DNA of 64,000 nt from Pseudolysobacter sp964466115 (GTDB taxonomy: Bacteria; Pseudomonadota; Gammaproteobacteria; Xanthomonadales; Rhodanobacteraceae): positions 93,483 to 157,482 of the forward strand of contig CAYXMH010000004.1 in assembly GCA_964466115.1 (NCBI GenBank). The letters run 5' to 3'. Of the stretch, positions 25,703 through 35,306 are shown one piece after another (the first letter of the stretch is position 1; each line of letters starts with the position of its first letter). A program made the position numbers and the translations under genes. The notes under the pieces were generated by a model that did no database searches, was not told the DNA's origin, and was given only the letters and a program-made list of their open reading frames with translations.

Positions 25703-26866
25703 TTAGCGGGCATATTCAAGTATCGCGGCCACCGCCATCGGACGCCCCACCAAATAACCTTGCGCATATTGGCAACCCAGCGCTTTTAGCATCGCCAGCT
25801 CAGTTTCGCTCTCAACCCCCTCGGCAACAATATCGCAACCAAGGGCATTTGCCAGCGAAATGATAGCGCGCACGATCGCCAGACAGCGCGGCTGCTCCAA
25901 TTGCCGAATAAAACCCTGATCGAGCTTGAGGGTATCAAACTCCAATTCGTGCAAATGACCGAGATTGGAATAACCGGTACCGAAATCATCCAGCGCAACG
26001 CGAATGCCGGCGTTATGGCAACCGGTGATAAGACGTCGCACTTTCTCGTAATCGAGCACCAAACTTTCGGTAATTTCTAATTTGATACGCCCGGGTTCAA
26101 TCTCATGTTCCTTCGCCGCCATAATGACGCGATCGATAAAACTGGCATCACTCAATTGGCGGCCGGAAACGTTTAATGCGATGTACGGCAAAGGCTCGCC
26201 ATCACGCGCGCCGATTTTGTGTAATGCCGAGCAAACGGCACGCAACACATACACGCCAACCGGCAAAATCAGCGAGGTTTCCTCCGCCAGCGCGATAAAC
26301 TCCGCCGGCGAGATGACCCCGTGCTCCGGATGGGTCCAGCGCGTTAATGCCTCGTAACCGGCGATATGGCCGGTGGCGATGTCCTGGATCGGTTGCAAAC
26401 GTATCTCTAAGGCGTTTTGCTCCAGCGCCTCGCGCAATTGATTTTCCAATCGAATTTTATGTAGCGCATGACCTGCGCTCGACGAGGCCGCTTCAATTTC
26501 TTCATCAGCCAGGCTCGTGCCGGCCAAGGTCGCCAGCGCCGTACGATACCGCACCAACTGACTCATCAAAAGGGCTCGCACGACCGGGTCCGCGGCTTCC
26601 AAGCGTTCCGCAAATTGGCTGCGATCAATCGGGGTTAACACGCATTCGCTGAGCGCGCGCGCAGTGGCAGTGCGTGGCGAATCATCAATCACCGCCATCT
26701 CGCCAAGCAACGCTCCGGGGCCGAGTCGGCTTAAAACGAACGCCTCGCCGTTGCGATAGGTGGATATTTCAATTTGCCCGCGCTCGATTAAAAACGCCGT
26801 CGTCGCGGCATCGCCTTCGCGAAATAGCTCGCACCCCGCTGGCAATTCAACCCGATAAACAGACAT
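25703..26866 (-). CDS. Cyclic-nucleotide-binding/EAL domain protein (predicted c-di-GMP phosphodiesterase)
   Basis: 387 residues. Residues 1-115: a CRP-like cNMP domain, with the phosphate-binding cassette reading GEMAVIDDSPRTATARA (Glu and Arg positions kept). Residues 140-387: an EAL domain with its catalytic set present: EALTRW, NVSGRQL, KLEITESL, DDFGTGYS, LKLDQGFI, EGVE and QGYLVGRP. Predicted to hydrolyse c-di-GMP to pGpG under control of a cyclic nucleotide. No membrane helix, no GGDEF. Start at 26866 is set by GGGGAGTCTATGTTCC; 7 extra codons upstream are not supported. It stands 75-105 bp downstream of its neighbours' ends. c-di-GMP control of pili is common, and pil genes lie 4 kb away. 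Confidence 0.92.
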   Translation of the reverse strand: MSVYRVELPAGCELFREGDAATTAFLIERGQIEISTYRNGEAFVLSRLGPGALLGEMAVIDDSPRTATARALSECVLTPIDRSQFAERLEAADPVVRALLMSQLVRYRTALATLAGTSLADEEIEAASSSAGHALHKIRLENQLREALEQNALEIRLQPIQDIATGHIAGYEALTRWTHPEHGVISPAEFIALAEETSLILPVGVYVLRAVCSALHKIGARDGEPLPYIALNVSGRQLSDASFIDRVIMAAKEHEIEPGRIKLEITESLVLDYEKVRRLITGCHNAGIRVALDDFGTGYSNLGHLHELEFDTLKLDQGFIRQLEQPRCLAIVRAIISLANALGCDIVAEGVESETELAMLKALGCQYAQGYLVGRPMAVAAILEYAR

Positions 26867-26943
26867 GGAACATAGACTCCCCGCCAACCTTGCGTCGTGG
26901 TAAAGCCAATTCTTAATCCTGCAAATATTATACCGCGGTGGTG

Positions 26944-26977
26944 AAAAAATTCGGGGCCGCTAATGCGGCCCCGAATT
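26944..26977 (-). terminator. Rho-independent terminator of the Ig-like lipoprotein gene
   Basis: On the minus strand a 13-bp GC-rich stem (AATTCGGGGCCGC / GCGGCCCCGAATT) with loop ATTA is followed by TTTTTT, about 22 bp after the stop codon. Confidence 0.88.
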
Positions 26978-26998
26978 CACAGCCTTCATTGCCTAGCG

Positions 26999-29953
26999 CT
27001 ACGGTGACACGGTAGCCGTACACGACTGTGCTGTAGTCATGGTGACGTTTGCCGCAACACCGGTGCCTCCCGACGCGCACGCACCACTCCAAGTAACTGG
27101 AATTGAGGCAATCAATGCCACCGTGCTACCTTGAGTGAACTGATTAGCGCAACCAACCGGACCTGCACCTATAGGCTTGGTACAACTGATACCCGTTGGT
27201 GTACTGGTCACGGTTACCGCCGCACTACCAGCACTAGCCCCCTGCAACAGTACTGTTAACGTTTGAGGGGTGGAACTACTGGTCGAGCATTGCGGCAATG
27301 GCGGCGAGAAGCCGGCAGCCGCGATACACAGATCCGTTCCTTCCAAGTCCACATCAACCGAAGGCGTGCCGGAAGGCACTGCGAATGTGCAGGTGCCGCT
27401 GCCCGATGCCCCGTATTGGCTGAGATTGGTGGCGGTAATCACGGCCGTTGTTTGGCCCGAGGCATTGGTGACGCCTGGGCCGGAACCCAAGCCAACCGCC
27501 GCACCACCGCTGCTGGTGCAACGCCCACTGATCGCCACACCTGGCACTGGATTACCGGAATCGTCCAACAACGTTAGGGTCACGGTACCGCCGCCGCCAA
27601 AGAACGCGGAAGGATTCGCTTGCAGCACCAAACTGCCGCCCGCCACGATATCCACATTCGCTGTGGTGCTTCCAACGCTGAAGGTCAGCCCCGGCGTGCC
27701 GCTGCTACCCGACCCGGAAGAGCCACTGCTGCCAGCTATTCCGACCGTATTAACCACGGCTACCGTGCAGCCATCCGCTCCGGTGGGGTTCGTTACCGAC
27801 CCTGAGGTGGCGTGTCCGTCGACCGTACCGTGTCCGGCGCCAAGATCGTGGAAGCTAAAGTTGATCGTCACGCCTTGAATGGGGGTTCCGAGATCGTCGG
27901 TTAAGCACACGGTTTCATTGCCGGTCGAATTACCGCGAATCGGGTTGGGGCTGGCCGTGAGATGCGCCGGGGCAATACCGGAGAAACGGTAGAACGCCGC
28001 ATCGGTGACGATCTCGCGCGAACCATTGACAATGTCACCGTCGCTCTCGGCCCAAACCACAGTGGTCTTGCCCAACCGCGATGCGGGATAGTTCAGCGTC
28101 GTACGCGCGATACCGATACTATTGGTGACACCTGCGGCCGTAATGTTTCCTTCCGTTGCGCGCCCGATCACGTAGGGCAATACCGGACCGTAATTGACGC
28201 TAATGCCGGTATCGTCGTTGTAATTGAAACGCGAAACGATATTAAGGCTGGTATCGCTGTTTACCGTTTGTATGGCACGCGCCGTTTCCAGGTCACGATT
28301 GCCGGTAACGCTCTTACCAAACACCACCAAAGTATCGCCGGGGCCTGCGCCACCGCCTGCCGTGATGAAGTGGCCACTGGGTGCCGTGAATAAGGTGCCG
28401 CCCTCCTGCGGATCGCCATCGCCACCGGAAATTGCAAAGGCACCTCCGCCGCTGCCCGGGAATCCAACCAACGGCGCATCAATCATGCCGAAGCGAATCG
28501 CGGTACCTGGCAATACGGGGTTTCCTTGGCGGTCGGTTGCCAGCACGCTGACGGTGAGGCTGTAGCTGCCATCTGGGCTTAGCGGAATCGTCGTGCCGCT
28601 GGCCGTGGTGGTGGTGCTGCTACTGACCGGATTAACGATTATCGCATTGCTGTTCGGCGAGGTGATGGTCAGATTAAAGAGGCGACCATCCGAAACCACA
28701 ACAGAAGTGGTGCCGGATACCGGGTCTTGAATGCCATTATCGACATTGTTGTCGGCACGATCGGCCGTTGCACGAATCTGGATTGGTCCCTGCAAACTGC
28801 CGCTATGGAATGCGATCGAAGCGATGCCATGCACGGTGTGGCTCAATACAGTGGTTCCCGAAACGCTCTGACCTTGAGCGTTTACCGAAGTCAACAGCGT
28901 ACCGCCGAGATTTCCCTGCGTGATGATTTCAAATTTAACGTTGTTATACGCGTTATTACCGGTTAGCGGGTCCGGCACAAACTGGCTGCCGCCATCGGTG
29001 ATCGTGGCATTGACCGGTGTGCTGGTATTCCCGCCTGAACCTTGAACATACAGGGACGGATTGACCGTCGTTACATTTACTGACGCCGGTAAGCGCGGAG
29101 TACCCGTGCTTACGGTAAACACCTGAGTTGCTGAAACGGTTTGACCGTTATCAGGATCAACACCTGTGACGGTTAAGGTCGCCTGCCCTGCGGTTTGCGC
29201 GGAGTGCACGAAAATGGTGCCGTGCCCGCCAGTAACATCGACCGGTCCAGAGCCCACCAGCGTGAGGAATTCGTTGCCTTCTGCGGTAACCGGATCTTGC
29301 GTGGCGCCCGTCCAACTGGTGCTTGGATTGTCCAATGTCGAAAACGCGGCGACAGTAACCGGATTGATCGATACCGTTACTTGCCGGGTACCGCCAATCA
29401 ATTCGCCGTTCGCACGGCGCCAAGTGACATCCACCTCAGCAATATAAGGAGAGCCGATGAAGGGGAAGCCACTGGAGCGATTAATCGGCAAGGTTGTGGT
29501 GGTTGCACTCAACTGCAATCGTGGATCTGAACCCGCACCGTTTACGCCGATATCAATGCTCGAGGTGGCGACAAAGGCGCTATTCACTGAAAGAGTAATG
29601 TGGGCCGTACCATTTTGATTGGTGCTGGTAAAACGGAATGTGGTGCGCCCGCCTACCGTGGTATTGGTGGCTGTTGTACCGGAACCGCTAGCGCCGGCAA
29701 TGGTACCAATGGTCGCTGGCGTCAACTGCGCGCTGACGGCGGTACCGTCCGCCACCGCTGAGCCGTCTCCTTTCGAAACAACCACATTGATGTCGGTGAA
29801 CGAATTCTGGGAGATAGACGTTGCAACGGCTGTTGCGACGATACTTGGCGATTGTTGCGGACCAAATGCGGAATTTCCACCGCCGCCACCACCGCAGCTC
29901 GTGAGCAACACGCTGACCAGCAGCAATACGAGAGTCTTACTCAAGGCTTTCAT
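26999..29953 (-). CDS. Large Ig-like (Big_1-type) lipoprotein
   Basis: 984 residues. Lipoprotein signal: MKALSKTLVLLLVSVLLTSC, with the lipidated Cys followed by six glycines. The rest is a chain of beta-sandwich repeats of the invasin/intimin Big_1 kind (ISQNSFTDINVVVSKGDGSAV with a matching TTFRFTSTNQNGTAHITL; also ITLTLLDDSGNPVPGV-like units), rich in Thr, Ser, Gly and Val. The last 90 residues hold paired Cys and resemble bacterial cell-surface repeat domains. Likely an outer-membrane-anchored stalk or adhesin. GGAGATTAGAC precedes the ATG. It follows pilQ by 92 bp on the same strand, so co-transcription with the pil genes is possible. Strong terminator behind. Confidence 0.82.
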   Translation of the reverse strand: MKALSKTLVLLLVSVLLTSCGGGGGGNSAFGPQQSPSIVATAVATSISQNSFTDINVVVSKGDGSAVADGTAVSAQLTPATIGTIAGASGSGTTATNTTVGGRTTFRFTSTNQNGTAHITLSVNSAFVATSSIDIGVNGAGSDPRLQLSATTTTLPINRSSGFPFIGSPYIAEVDVTWRRANGELIGGTRQVTVSINPVTVAAFSTLDNPSTSWTGATQDPVTAEGNEFLTLVGSGPVDVTGGHGTIFVHSAQTAGQATLTVTGVDPDNGQTVSATQVFTVSTGTPRLPASVNVTTVNPSLYVQGSGGNTSTPVNATITDGGSQFVPDPLTGNNAYNNVKFEIITQGNLGGTLLTSVNAQGQSVSGTTVLSHTVHGIASIAFHSGSLQGPIQIRATADRADNNVDNGIQDPVSGTTSVVVSDGRLFNLTITSPNSNAIIVNPVSSSTTTTASGTTIPLSPDGSYSLTVSVLATDRQGNPVLPGTAIRFGMIDAPLVGFPGSGGGAFAISGGDGDPQEGGTLFTAPSGHFITAGGGAGPGDTLVVFGKSVTGNRDLETARAIQTVNSDTSLNIVSRFNYNDDTGISVNYGPVLPYVIGRATEGNITAAGVTNSIGIARTTLNYPASRLGKTTVVWAESDGDIVNGSREIVTDAAFYRFSGIAPAHLTASPNPIRGNSTGNETVCLTDDLGTPIQGVTINFSFHDLGAGHGTVDGHATSGSVTNPTGADGCTVAVVNTVGIAGSSGSSGSGSSGTPGLTFSVGSTTANVDIVAGGSLVLQANPSAFFGGGGTVTLTLLDDSGNPVPGVAISGRCTSSGGAAVGLGSGPGVTNASGQTTAVITATNLSQYGASGSGTCTFAVPSGTPSVDVDLEGTDLCIAAAGFSPPLPQCSTSSSTPQTLTVLLQGASAGSAAVTVTSTPTGISCTKPIGAGPVGCANQFTQGSTVALIASIPVTWSGACASGGTGVAANVTMTTAQSCTATVSP

Positions 29954-29993
29954 GTCTAATCTCCAAACTCGCGAAACATGATTTAGGCGTCGA

Positions 29994-30013
29994 CGGCCCG
30001 ATCATTCGGGCCG
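29994..30013. terminator. GC hairpin between pilQ and the Ig-like gene
   Basis: CGGCCCGA / TCGGGCCG with a 4-base loop. On the minus strand it is not followed by a T-run; on the plus strand a T5 run comes 7 bases later. It may attenuate pilQ read-through rather than end it. Weak call. Confidence 0.35.
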
Positions 30014-30045
30014 CGACTGTTTTTGTGCTTTAAAAAAACCGAAAA

Positions 30046-32343
30046 CTATTTCACGCTCTCATTGAGGATGCGTGGCGTTACGAAGATCAACAGCTCGGCC
30101 TTGTTGTTTTTCCTGTTGGTATTGCGGAAAAGAGCCCCTACGCCAGGCACATCGCCTAGGAATGGCACCTTCTTCAAATCTTCGCTCTTTGAGATTTCAT
30201 AGACGCCGCCCAGGACCACAGTTTGGCCGTTATCGACCAGCACCGAGGTGTTGATCTCGCGCTTGTCCAATTGCGGTACGAAACCGCCGCCCGGGTTCGG
30301 TATCAATTGCGAAATGTTATCTTTCTTTACGGCCAGCGCCAGAAACACTCGATTATCCGCAGTAATGGTCGGTGTCACCTTCAATTCCAGCACCGCGTCC
30401 TTGAACTGTACTGTAGCTTGCGCCGCACCGCCGCCGGAAGACTGGAAGGTCACATAACCGATTTCCTGACCTTGCTTGATCACGGCTTCCTGCTGGTTGG
30501 CGGTGATAACGCGCGGGCTGGAAATCACTTCGCTGCGTCCTTCGGTTTGCGCTGCTGACAACTCAAGGTCCAACAAATAATCCGCGCCAAGAATCGCCAA
30601 CCCGAAACTGCCAGCGGGATTGGTTACGGGCATATTCACATTCAAGCGATCAAGCAAATTCGGGACGGAAAGACCGCCCGCAGGACCCGCTTGCGGTGTG
30701 GTTGGAATCGTTCCCGGAGCCCCAAGCGGTAAGCCGCGATTGCCGGCAATCCGATTGGAAAGCGCGATGTTGTTCATCTCATCGGTGCCATACGATGATC
30801 CGGATGAGGAAGTCACAACGCCGTTTTTGTTTTCATAACCGCCGCTAATGCCAAAACGCGCACCAAGCTCCTTGGCGAAGTTATCGCTGGCGACCACAAT
30901 GCGCGACTCGATCAGCACTTGCTGCACCGGACGATCCAGCAACACCACCAATTCGCGGATGTCCTTAATTTTTTCCGGTGTGTCATTCACCAGCAGGGTA
31001 TTGGTGCGCTCATCAAACGATACGCTGCCTCGTTCGGAAAGAAAGCCGCGCGAACGTTGTGACGCGCCGCCACCGGCTCCGCCTGAGCCGCCTTGGCCAC
31101 CACTGACGCTCTGCAAGCTCTCTTTGGTCAGCAGTGCGGCAATGTCCTTGGCCTTACCATAACTGATCGGTATGTACTCGGAGACCAATTCGACGCGCTG
31201 CGACAACTGAATACGCGCATCTTCCAACGCCTGTTCGCGGTCAGCGATTTCTTTCTGCGGAGCTACCCAAATCACGTTGCCTTTGCGGCGTTGATCCAAT
31301 CCCTTGGCTTGCAACACGATCGCCAACGCTTGGTCCCACGGCACATTGATTAGACGCAAGGTGACGTTCCCTTGCACCGTATCGGCCACCACGATATTCA
31401 GGTCCGACACATCGGCGATCAGCTGCAATACCGACCGGGTTGGAATATCCTGGAAATTAAACGTAACGCGATTGCCGTTGTATTCCGGTTCTTTGTTCTT
31501 GTCCTTCTTATCTTTTGACGTATCGCGTACCGGGGCGATCTCAAGAACGTACTCATTCCCCGTTTGATACGCGAGCTGCTCGAACGCGCCAGCTGCCGAT
31601 ATTTGCATGTGCGCACCGCTGCCATGCGTCGTGGTTTCGATGAATTGCACCGGCGTTGCAAAATCCAGCACGTCCAAGCGCTGAGCCAAATTGCTCGGCA
31701 GCTTGACGTTATACATATCAAGTAACACCTTATCGCCTTCGCGCTTCAGATCAACGCCTACACCTTCACCCGCAAAGGTAACGATAACGCGACCTTCTCC
31801 GTTCTTACCGCGGCGGAAATCGATGCTGGATATTTCAGATCCTGCAGCCACCAAAGCCGCCTTGGTCGGATCGGTATTGACCATGGCCGTGGTGGTGGCC
31901 GAGCCGGTCATGCCGCTATTGACGGTGAGCACCAGTTGCGTGCCCTCAACTTTGGTTTCGTAAGCGGCGACATGGAACAAATCTATGACGACGCGGGTAC
32001 GACCCGAGGCTTCAACCGCCGATACGCTGCTGGTCGCACCGGTGCCGATATCGATTCGACGCTGGGTCATCCCATTGCGGGTATCGGGAAGATCCAATGC
32101 GATCCGTGGCGGATTTTCGGTCGTAAATACCTGAGGTTCACCGATCGGTCCGGCAAACTTTAAGGTAAGTTCAACCTTCCCGCCGGAAAGGGCGGTATAG
32201 CTGATGTCCTGCAGGACATTTTCGGCAAAAGCCGAACCGGCCCATAGCAGGCTTACGAGAAGGAATAGCCATGCCGCTCGACTGCGAACAGTCGGTCGAA
32301 TGACAGAAACAGGACTGAGTCCCTGGAAGTTAATCATGGTCAT
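30046..32343 (-). CDS. pilQ: Type IV pilus secretin PilQ
   Basis: 765 residues. Forms the outer-membrane channel for the pilus. Order of domains: signal peptide ending AGSAFA; two AMIN domains (about 40-120, and from ISSIDFRRGKNGEGRVIV at about 170-240) that bind peptidoglycan; the STN/N0 domain (VTFNFQDIPTRSVLQLIADV); N1 (RTNTLLVNDTPEKIKDI, LLDRPVQQVLIESRIV); a Gly-rich stretch; and the secretin domain (SSPRVITANQQEAVIKQGQ, INTSVLVDNGQTVVLGGVYE). Start at ATG 32343, preceded by GGGGGTAACTTAC. Last pil gene of the minus-strand operon pilMNOPQ, 23 bp after pilP. Confidence 0.96.
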   Translation of the reverse strand: MTMINFQGLSPVSVIRPTVRSRAAWLFLLVSLLWAGSAFAENVLQDISYTALSGGKVELTLKFAGPIGEPQVFTTENPPRIALDLPDTRNGMTQRRIDIGTGATSSVSAVEASGRTRVVIDLFHVAAYETKVEGTQLVLTVNSGMTGSATTTAMVNTDPTKAALVAAGSEISSIDFRRGKNGEGRVIVTFAGEGVGVDLKREGDKVLLDMYNVKLPSNLAQRLDVLDFATPVQFIETTTHGSGAHMQISAAGAFEQLAYQTGNEYVLEIAPVRDTSKDKKDKNKEPEYNGNRVTFNFQDIPTRSVLQLIADVSDLNIVVADTVQGNVTLRLINVPWDQALAIVLQAKGLDQRRKGNVIWVAPQKEIADREQALEDARIQLSQRVELVSEYIPISYGKAKDIAALLTKESLQSVSGGQGGSGGAGGGASQRSRGFLSERGSVSFDERTNTLLVNDTPEKIKDIRELVVLLDRPVQQVLIESRIVVASDNFAKELGARFGISGGYENKNGVVTSSSGSSYGTDEMNNIALSNRIAGNRGLPLGAPGTIPTTPQAGPAGGLSVPNLLDRLNVNMPVTNPAGSFGLAILGADYLLDLELSAAQTEGRSEVISSPRVITANQQEAVIKQGQEIGYVTFQSSGGGAAQATVQFKDAVLELKVTPTITADNRVFLALAVKKDNISQLIPNPGGGFVPQLDKREINTSVLVDNGQTVVLGGVYEISKSEDLKKVPFLGDVPGVGALFRNTNRKNNKAELLIFVTPRILNESVK

Positions 32344-32366
32344 GTAAGTTACCCCCAATGGGTCCT

Positions 32367-32900
32367 TTATTTGTCACCCAGCGCAATCGCCGCTGGTTTC
32401 GGCATCCAACCGCCGGTCCCGTTCGGAACCAATTCCATCAAATCGAGATGATCCTCGCTGATGTTTGTAATCTTGCCATCGTTCTGTCCCATATAGTTAT
32501 TGAGATGGACACGATGAATCACGTTATCTGGATCTTTAATCAGGCCTTCCAATCCGGGACCTGTACCGATCGTCCCAACCATTTTCAATGTATCCAACGA
32601 AAAGCTTTCCAAAGGCTCTTTCGGTCGGTTACGGTCCGGATGCTGACCGGCGTTGGCCGTTTGCTGCTCCTCCGCCAAATCTTGCGCGCTGGGACTGAAC
32701 GGATCGCGCAATTCCTGGTCGCGATATTCAAATGTCTCAAACGTTTTGATCACCGGCAAGCGCTCCAGCGGCGCACCTTTTTTTGCTTTTTCGTCAGCAA
32801 CCCAGGTACGCAGGTCATCCGTGCCGCGGGTACAGCCATTCAAAAACAATACCACCGCGATCATACCCAACAAGAGGCTTGAGTGTGCTTGTGCGCGCAT
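32367..32900 (-). CDS. pilP: Type IV pilus lipoprotein PilP
   Basis: About 177 residues. Lipoprotein signal with lipobox before Cys (VVLFLNGC), then a disordered stretch and the PilP homology domain (LKMVGTIGTGPGLEGLIKD, VHLNNYMGQNDGKITNI). Inner-membrane lipoprotein that joins the PilN/PilO dimer to PilQ. The ATG at 32900 follows GGAGGGAAGTGAGC; the stop of pilO overlaps this region, so the two are translationally coupled. Confidence 0.95.
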   Translation of the reverse strand: MRAQAHSSLLLGMIAVVLFLNGCTRGTDDLRTWVADEKAKKGAPLERLPVIKTFETFEYRDQELRDPFSPSAQDLAEEQQTANAGQHPDRNRPKEPLESFSLDTLKMVGTIGTGPGLEGLIKDPDNVIHRVHLNNYMGQNDGKITNISEDHLDLMELVPNGTGGWMPKPAAIALGDK

Positions 32901-32902
32901 GC

Positions 32903-33598
32903 TCACTTCCCTCCCTTAGCCGGGGCAGGCGGCGGTGGCGGCGCAGCACCTGGCTTGGCAGGTGTTTGCGTTGCCGTGTTCTCAGCCATCTCGTCCTCTT
33001 CGACGTAGCGATAGGTCTTAACCGTGCCTTCCAGCACCAATTGACCAGCCGGCGGCGGCGGTCCCTTGGTTTCTTTATTCGGTTTAAGCGCGACATCGTG
33101 CATCGTTAAGATGACAACTCGGGGCAACGAAGCCACGCCGCTGATGAAGTTTCCGAACTGATGATACGTTCCAATCATTCGTAATGTGATTGGTTTTTCC
33201 GCATAAAACTCTTTGATCGCTTCCGGACCTGGCTGGAACAACTCGTTTTGAATACCGGACGAAAGCGCGGTTTGCGACACATCCACCAACAATTCCGGCA
33301 TTTCGGTTTTGCTCGGCAACTGGCGTAACAAGGTGCGCAACAAATCCTTCATTTCCTCAAGCTGCTGTTCCAGCGCTTCGAGGTTGACGACCTTGGCCTG
33401 TTTATCGCGAAACTCGGTCTTCAATTGCTCTTCTTTCTGCACCAACACTTGTAACGCATCTTGCTGGTCGCGAATCTCCAAATACCAGCCAAGGAAAACA
33501 ATCAACGCAAACAAAATCACGCCGAATACGGTTTTTACGCCGCTTGGCCAGTTGCCGATGTTCTGGTAGTCGAGGTTGGTGAAATCGGAAAGTTTCAT
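32903..33598 (-). CDS. pilO: Type IV pilus inner-membrane protein PilO
   Basis: 231 residues. One membrane helix (TVFGVILFALIVFLGWYLEI, about 24-43), a coiled coil (about 45-95) and a ferredoxin-like periplasmic domain (TLRMIGTYHQFGNFISGVASL). The C-terminus is a Pro/Ala-rich tail. Pairs with PilN in the alignment complex. Overlaps pilN by 4 bp (ATGA). Confidence 0.95.
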   Translation of the reverse strand: MKLSDFTNLDYQNIGNWPSGVKTVFGVILFALIVFLGWYLEIRDQQDALQVLVQKEEQLKTEFRDKQAKVVNLEALEQQLEEMKDLLRTLLRQLPSKTEMPELLVDVSQTALSSGIQNELFQPGPEAIKEFYAEKPITLRMIGTYHQFGNFISGVASLPRVVILTMHDVALKPNKETKGPPPPAGQLVLEGTVKTYRYVEEDEMAENTATQTPAKPGAAPPPPPAPAKGGK

Positions 33599-34248
33599 GA
33601 TTTGGCCCCCTGCTGAGCCGCAACCGGGCTTGGCGTGGCGCCCTTATCGGCTGGCTTAGCTGGACCACCCGCAGCGGGTGCGGCTTCGCCGGCATTTTCC
33701 TCGGATTCCGGCTTGCGCACCTTTACGTCCATCGAAAAGACGTAGGGGCTCTTCTTATCATCGTGCTTGGCTTCGGTCTTGCGCAGATCGGAATGGCCCA
33801 ACCATTTCGATTCATCCAAATTGCGCATATACGAAGCCACGTTGGCGTTGGATTGGGCTACGCCATCCAGCGTCAATGTGTCGCCATTCTGCTTCAGCCC
33901 GGACAAGCGCGCGCCGTCGGGAATAGTATGCACCAGCTCATCGAACAGATGTACCATTTGCGAGCGGCTCGCTTGCAATTGTTCAATGATTTGCTTGCGC
34001 TGCAAAAGCTTTGTTTTTGTTTTTTCCAACTCTTTAATTTTTTCAATTTTTGCATCGAGCAATTTGATCTGGTCTTGCAAATACAAATTGCGTGACTGCT
34101 GGTTGGTGATGATCTCGTCCATCCACAAATAGGCGATGAACACGACCGCAATCGCCATCATCGCCGTGGCACCAAGCAACTTGTAAAAATCGCGCTCGCG
34201 TTGCTTGCGGCGATCTGCGCGCCAAGGCAGTAGGTTAATTCTAGCCAT
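33595..34248 (-). CDS. pilN: Type IV pilus inner-membrane protein PilN
   Basis: 217 residues from the Met reading MARINLLPWRADRRKQRE, whose INLLP is the conserved segment that binds PilM. Then one membrane helix (ATAMMAIAVVFIAYLWM), a coiled coil (about 45-90) and a periplasmic domain (LSGLKQNGDTLTLDGVAQSN). The tail is Ala/Pro/Glu rich. The frame upstream to 34425 lies inside pilM and is not used. TAATG junction: the ATG shares one base with the pilM stop. Confidence 0.96.
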   Translation of the reverse strand: MARINLLPWRADRRKQRERDFYKLLGATAMMAIAVVFIAYLWMDEIITNQQSRNLYLQDQIKLLDAKIEKIKELEKTKTKLLQRKQIIEQLQASRSQMVHLFDELVHTIPDGARLSGLKQNGDTLTLDGVAQSNANVASYMRNLDESKWLGHSDLRKTEAKHDDKKSPYVFSMDVKVRKPESEENAGEAAPAAGGPAKPADKGATPSPVAAQQGAKS

Positions 34249-35306
34249 TAATCGAAACTCCTCAGCGCGAGCCCGCAGGCGATCATCAGCGCCGGCGCAT
34301 CTTGGGCCAGGGTTTGGGCCTGAACCCGTGACGATAGAGACATATTGGCCAACGGATTGGCAACCACAGCCGGCACGCCAAGCTGCTCTTCCACCATCTC
34401 CGCGACACCCGGAATGGAAGCGCAACCGCCAGCAAGAACTACTTGGTCTACTTTACTGTATTCGCTGCCGGCAAAGAAAAACTGCAACAGGCGGCTGATC
34501 TGCTGAACCATCGCTTCCTTAAAGGGCTCAAGCACTTCGATTTCGTAGGATTCGGGCAAACCGCCTTGGCGTTTTGCCAGACCCGCCTCCTCATACGAAA
34601 GACCGTACCTGCGCATCACCTCGTCGGTGAGTTGCTTGCCGCCGAACACTTGTTCGCGCGAATAAATGGTGCGTTGATTTTTTAGAACGATCAGCGTCGT
34701 CATGGTTGCGCCGACGTCCACCACCGCAATCACCGCATCTTTCGATACCGCGAGCTGGTCGGCAATCAACTTGAACGCGTTTTCCATCGCAAACGCTTCC
34801 ACGTCCACTACTTTGACGCCCAAACCGCCAAGATCGAGCGCCGCTACGCGCAGATCAACGTTCTCGGTGCGCGAGGCGGCGAGAAGAACATTCATCATCT
34901 CGGGGTTATCTTTAACCGGACCCAACACTTCAAAGTCGAGGCTGACTTCCTCGATCGGGTATGGGATGTATTGATTGGCTTCGACCTGAATTTGGCTTTC
35001 GAGATCTTCCTCGGACAAATCGGCCGGCATTGGAATCATCTTGGTGATGACCGCCGAACCCGCGACCGCCGCCGCCGCAAATTTGGTGCGCGCTCCCGAA
35101 CGCGCTAATGCGCGCCGGATGGCTTCGCCAACCGCTTCGACTTCGACAATGTTTTTTTCGACCACCGCATTGGGCGGGAGCGGCTCTACAGCGTAGTGCT
35201 CAACCCGATAGCGAGTACCGGTTTGGGTTAATTGCAACAGCTTTACGGCTGTCGAACTAATGTCCACCCCAATCAGCGCTGGTGCTTTTGCACTTAATAG
35301 GCCCAC
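34248..35306 (-). CDS. pilM: Type IV pilus assembly ATPase-fold protein PilM
   Basis: 352 residues of the FtsA/actin-like fold. Cytoplasmic platform protein that binds PilN. Seen: LIGVDISSTAVKLLQL at the start, IPMPADLSEEDLESQIQVEA, IAVVDVGATMTTLIVL (phosphate 2), and VVLAGGCASIPGVAEMV (adenosine loop). I start at the GTG at 35306, since AGGGGA lies 6 bases before it and the PilM family begins with the residues M-G-L-x-x-x-K; a GTG six codons earlier is the other option. First gene of the operon, divergent from mrcA. Confidence 0.95.
   Translation of the reverse strand: MGLLSAKAPALIGVDISSTAVKLLQLTQTGTRYRVEHYAVEPLPPNAVVEKNIVEVEAVGEAIRRALARSGARTKFAAAAVAGSAVITKMIPMPADLSEEDLESQIQVEANQYIPYPIEEVSLDFEVLGPVKDNPEMMNVLLAASRTENVDLRVAALDLGGLGVKVVDVEAFAMENAFKLIADQLAVSKDAVIAVVDVGATMTTLIVLKNQRTIYSREQVFGGKQLTDEVMRRYGLSYEEAGLAKRQGGLPESYEIEVLEPFKEAMVQQISRLLQFFFAGSEYSKVDQVVLAGGCASIPGVAEMVEEQLGVPAVVANPLANMSLSSRVQAQTLAQDAPALMIACGLALRSFD

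Noticed and set aside
33309..34132. Plus-strand frames opposite pilO and pilN rich in Ser/Cys/Phe
   Set aside because: Antisense of coiled-coil codons; pilN and pilO are certain.
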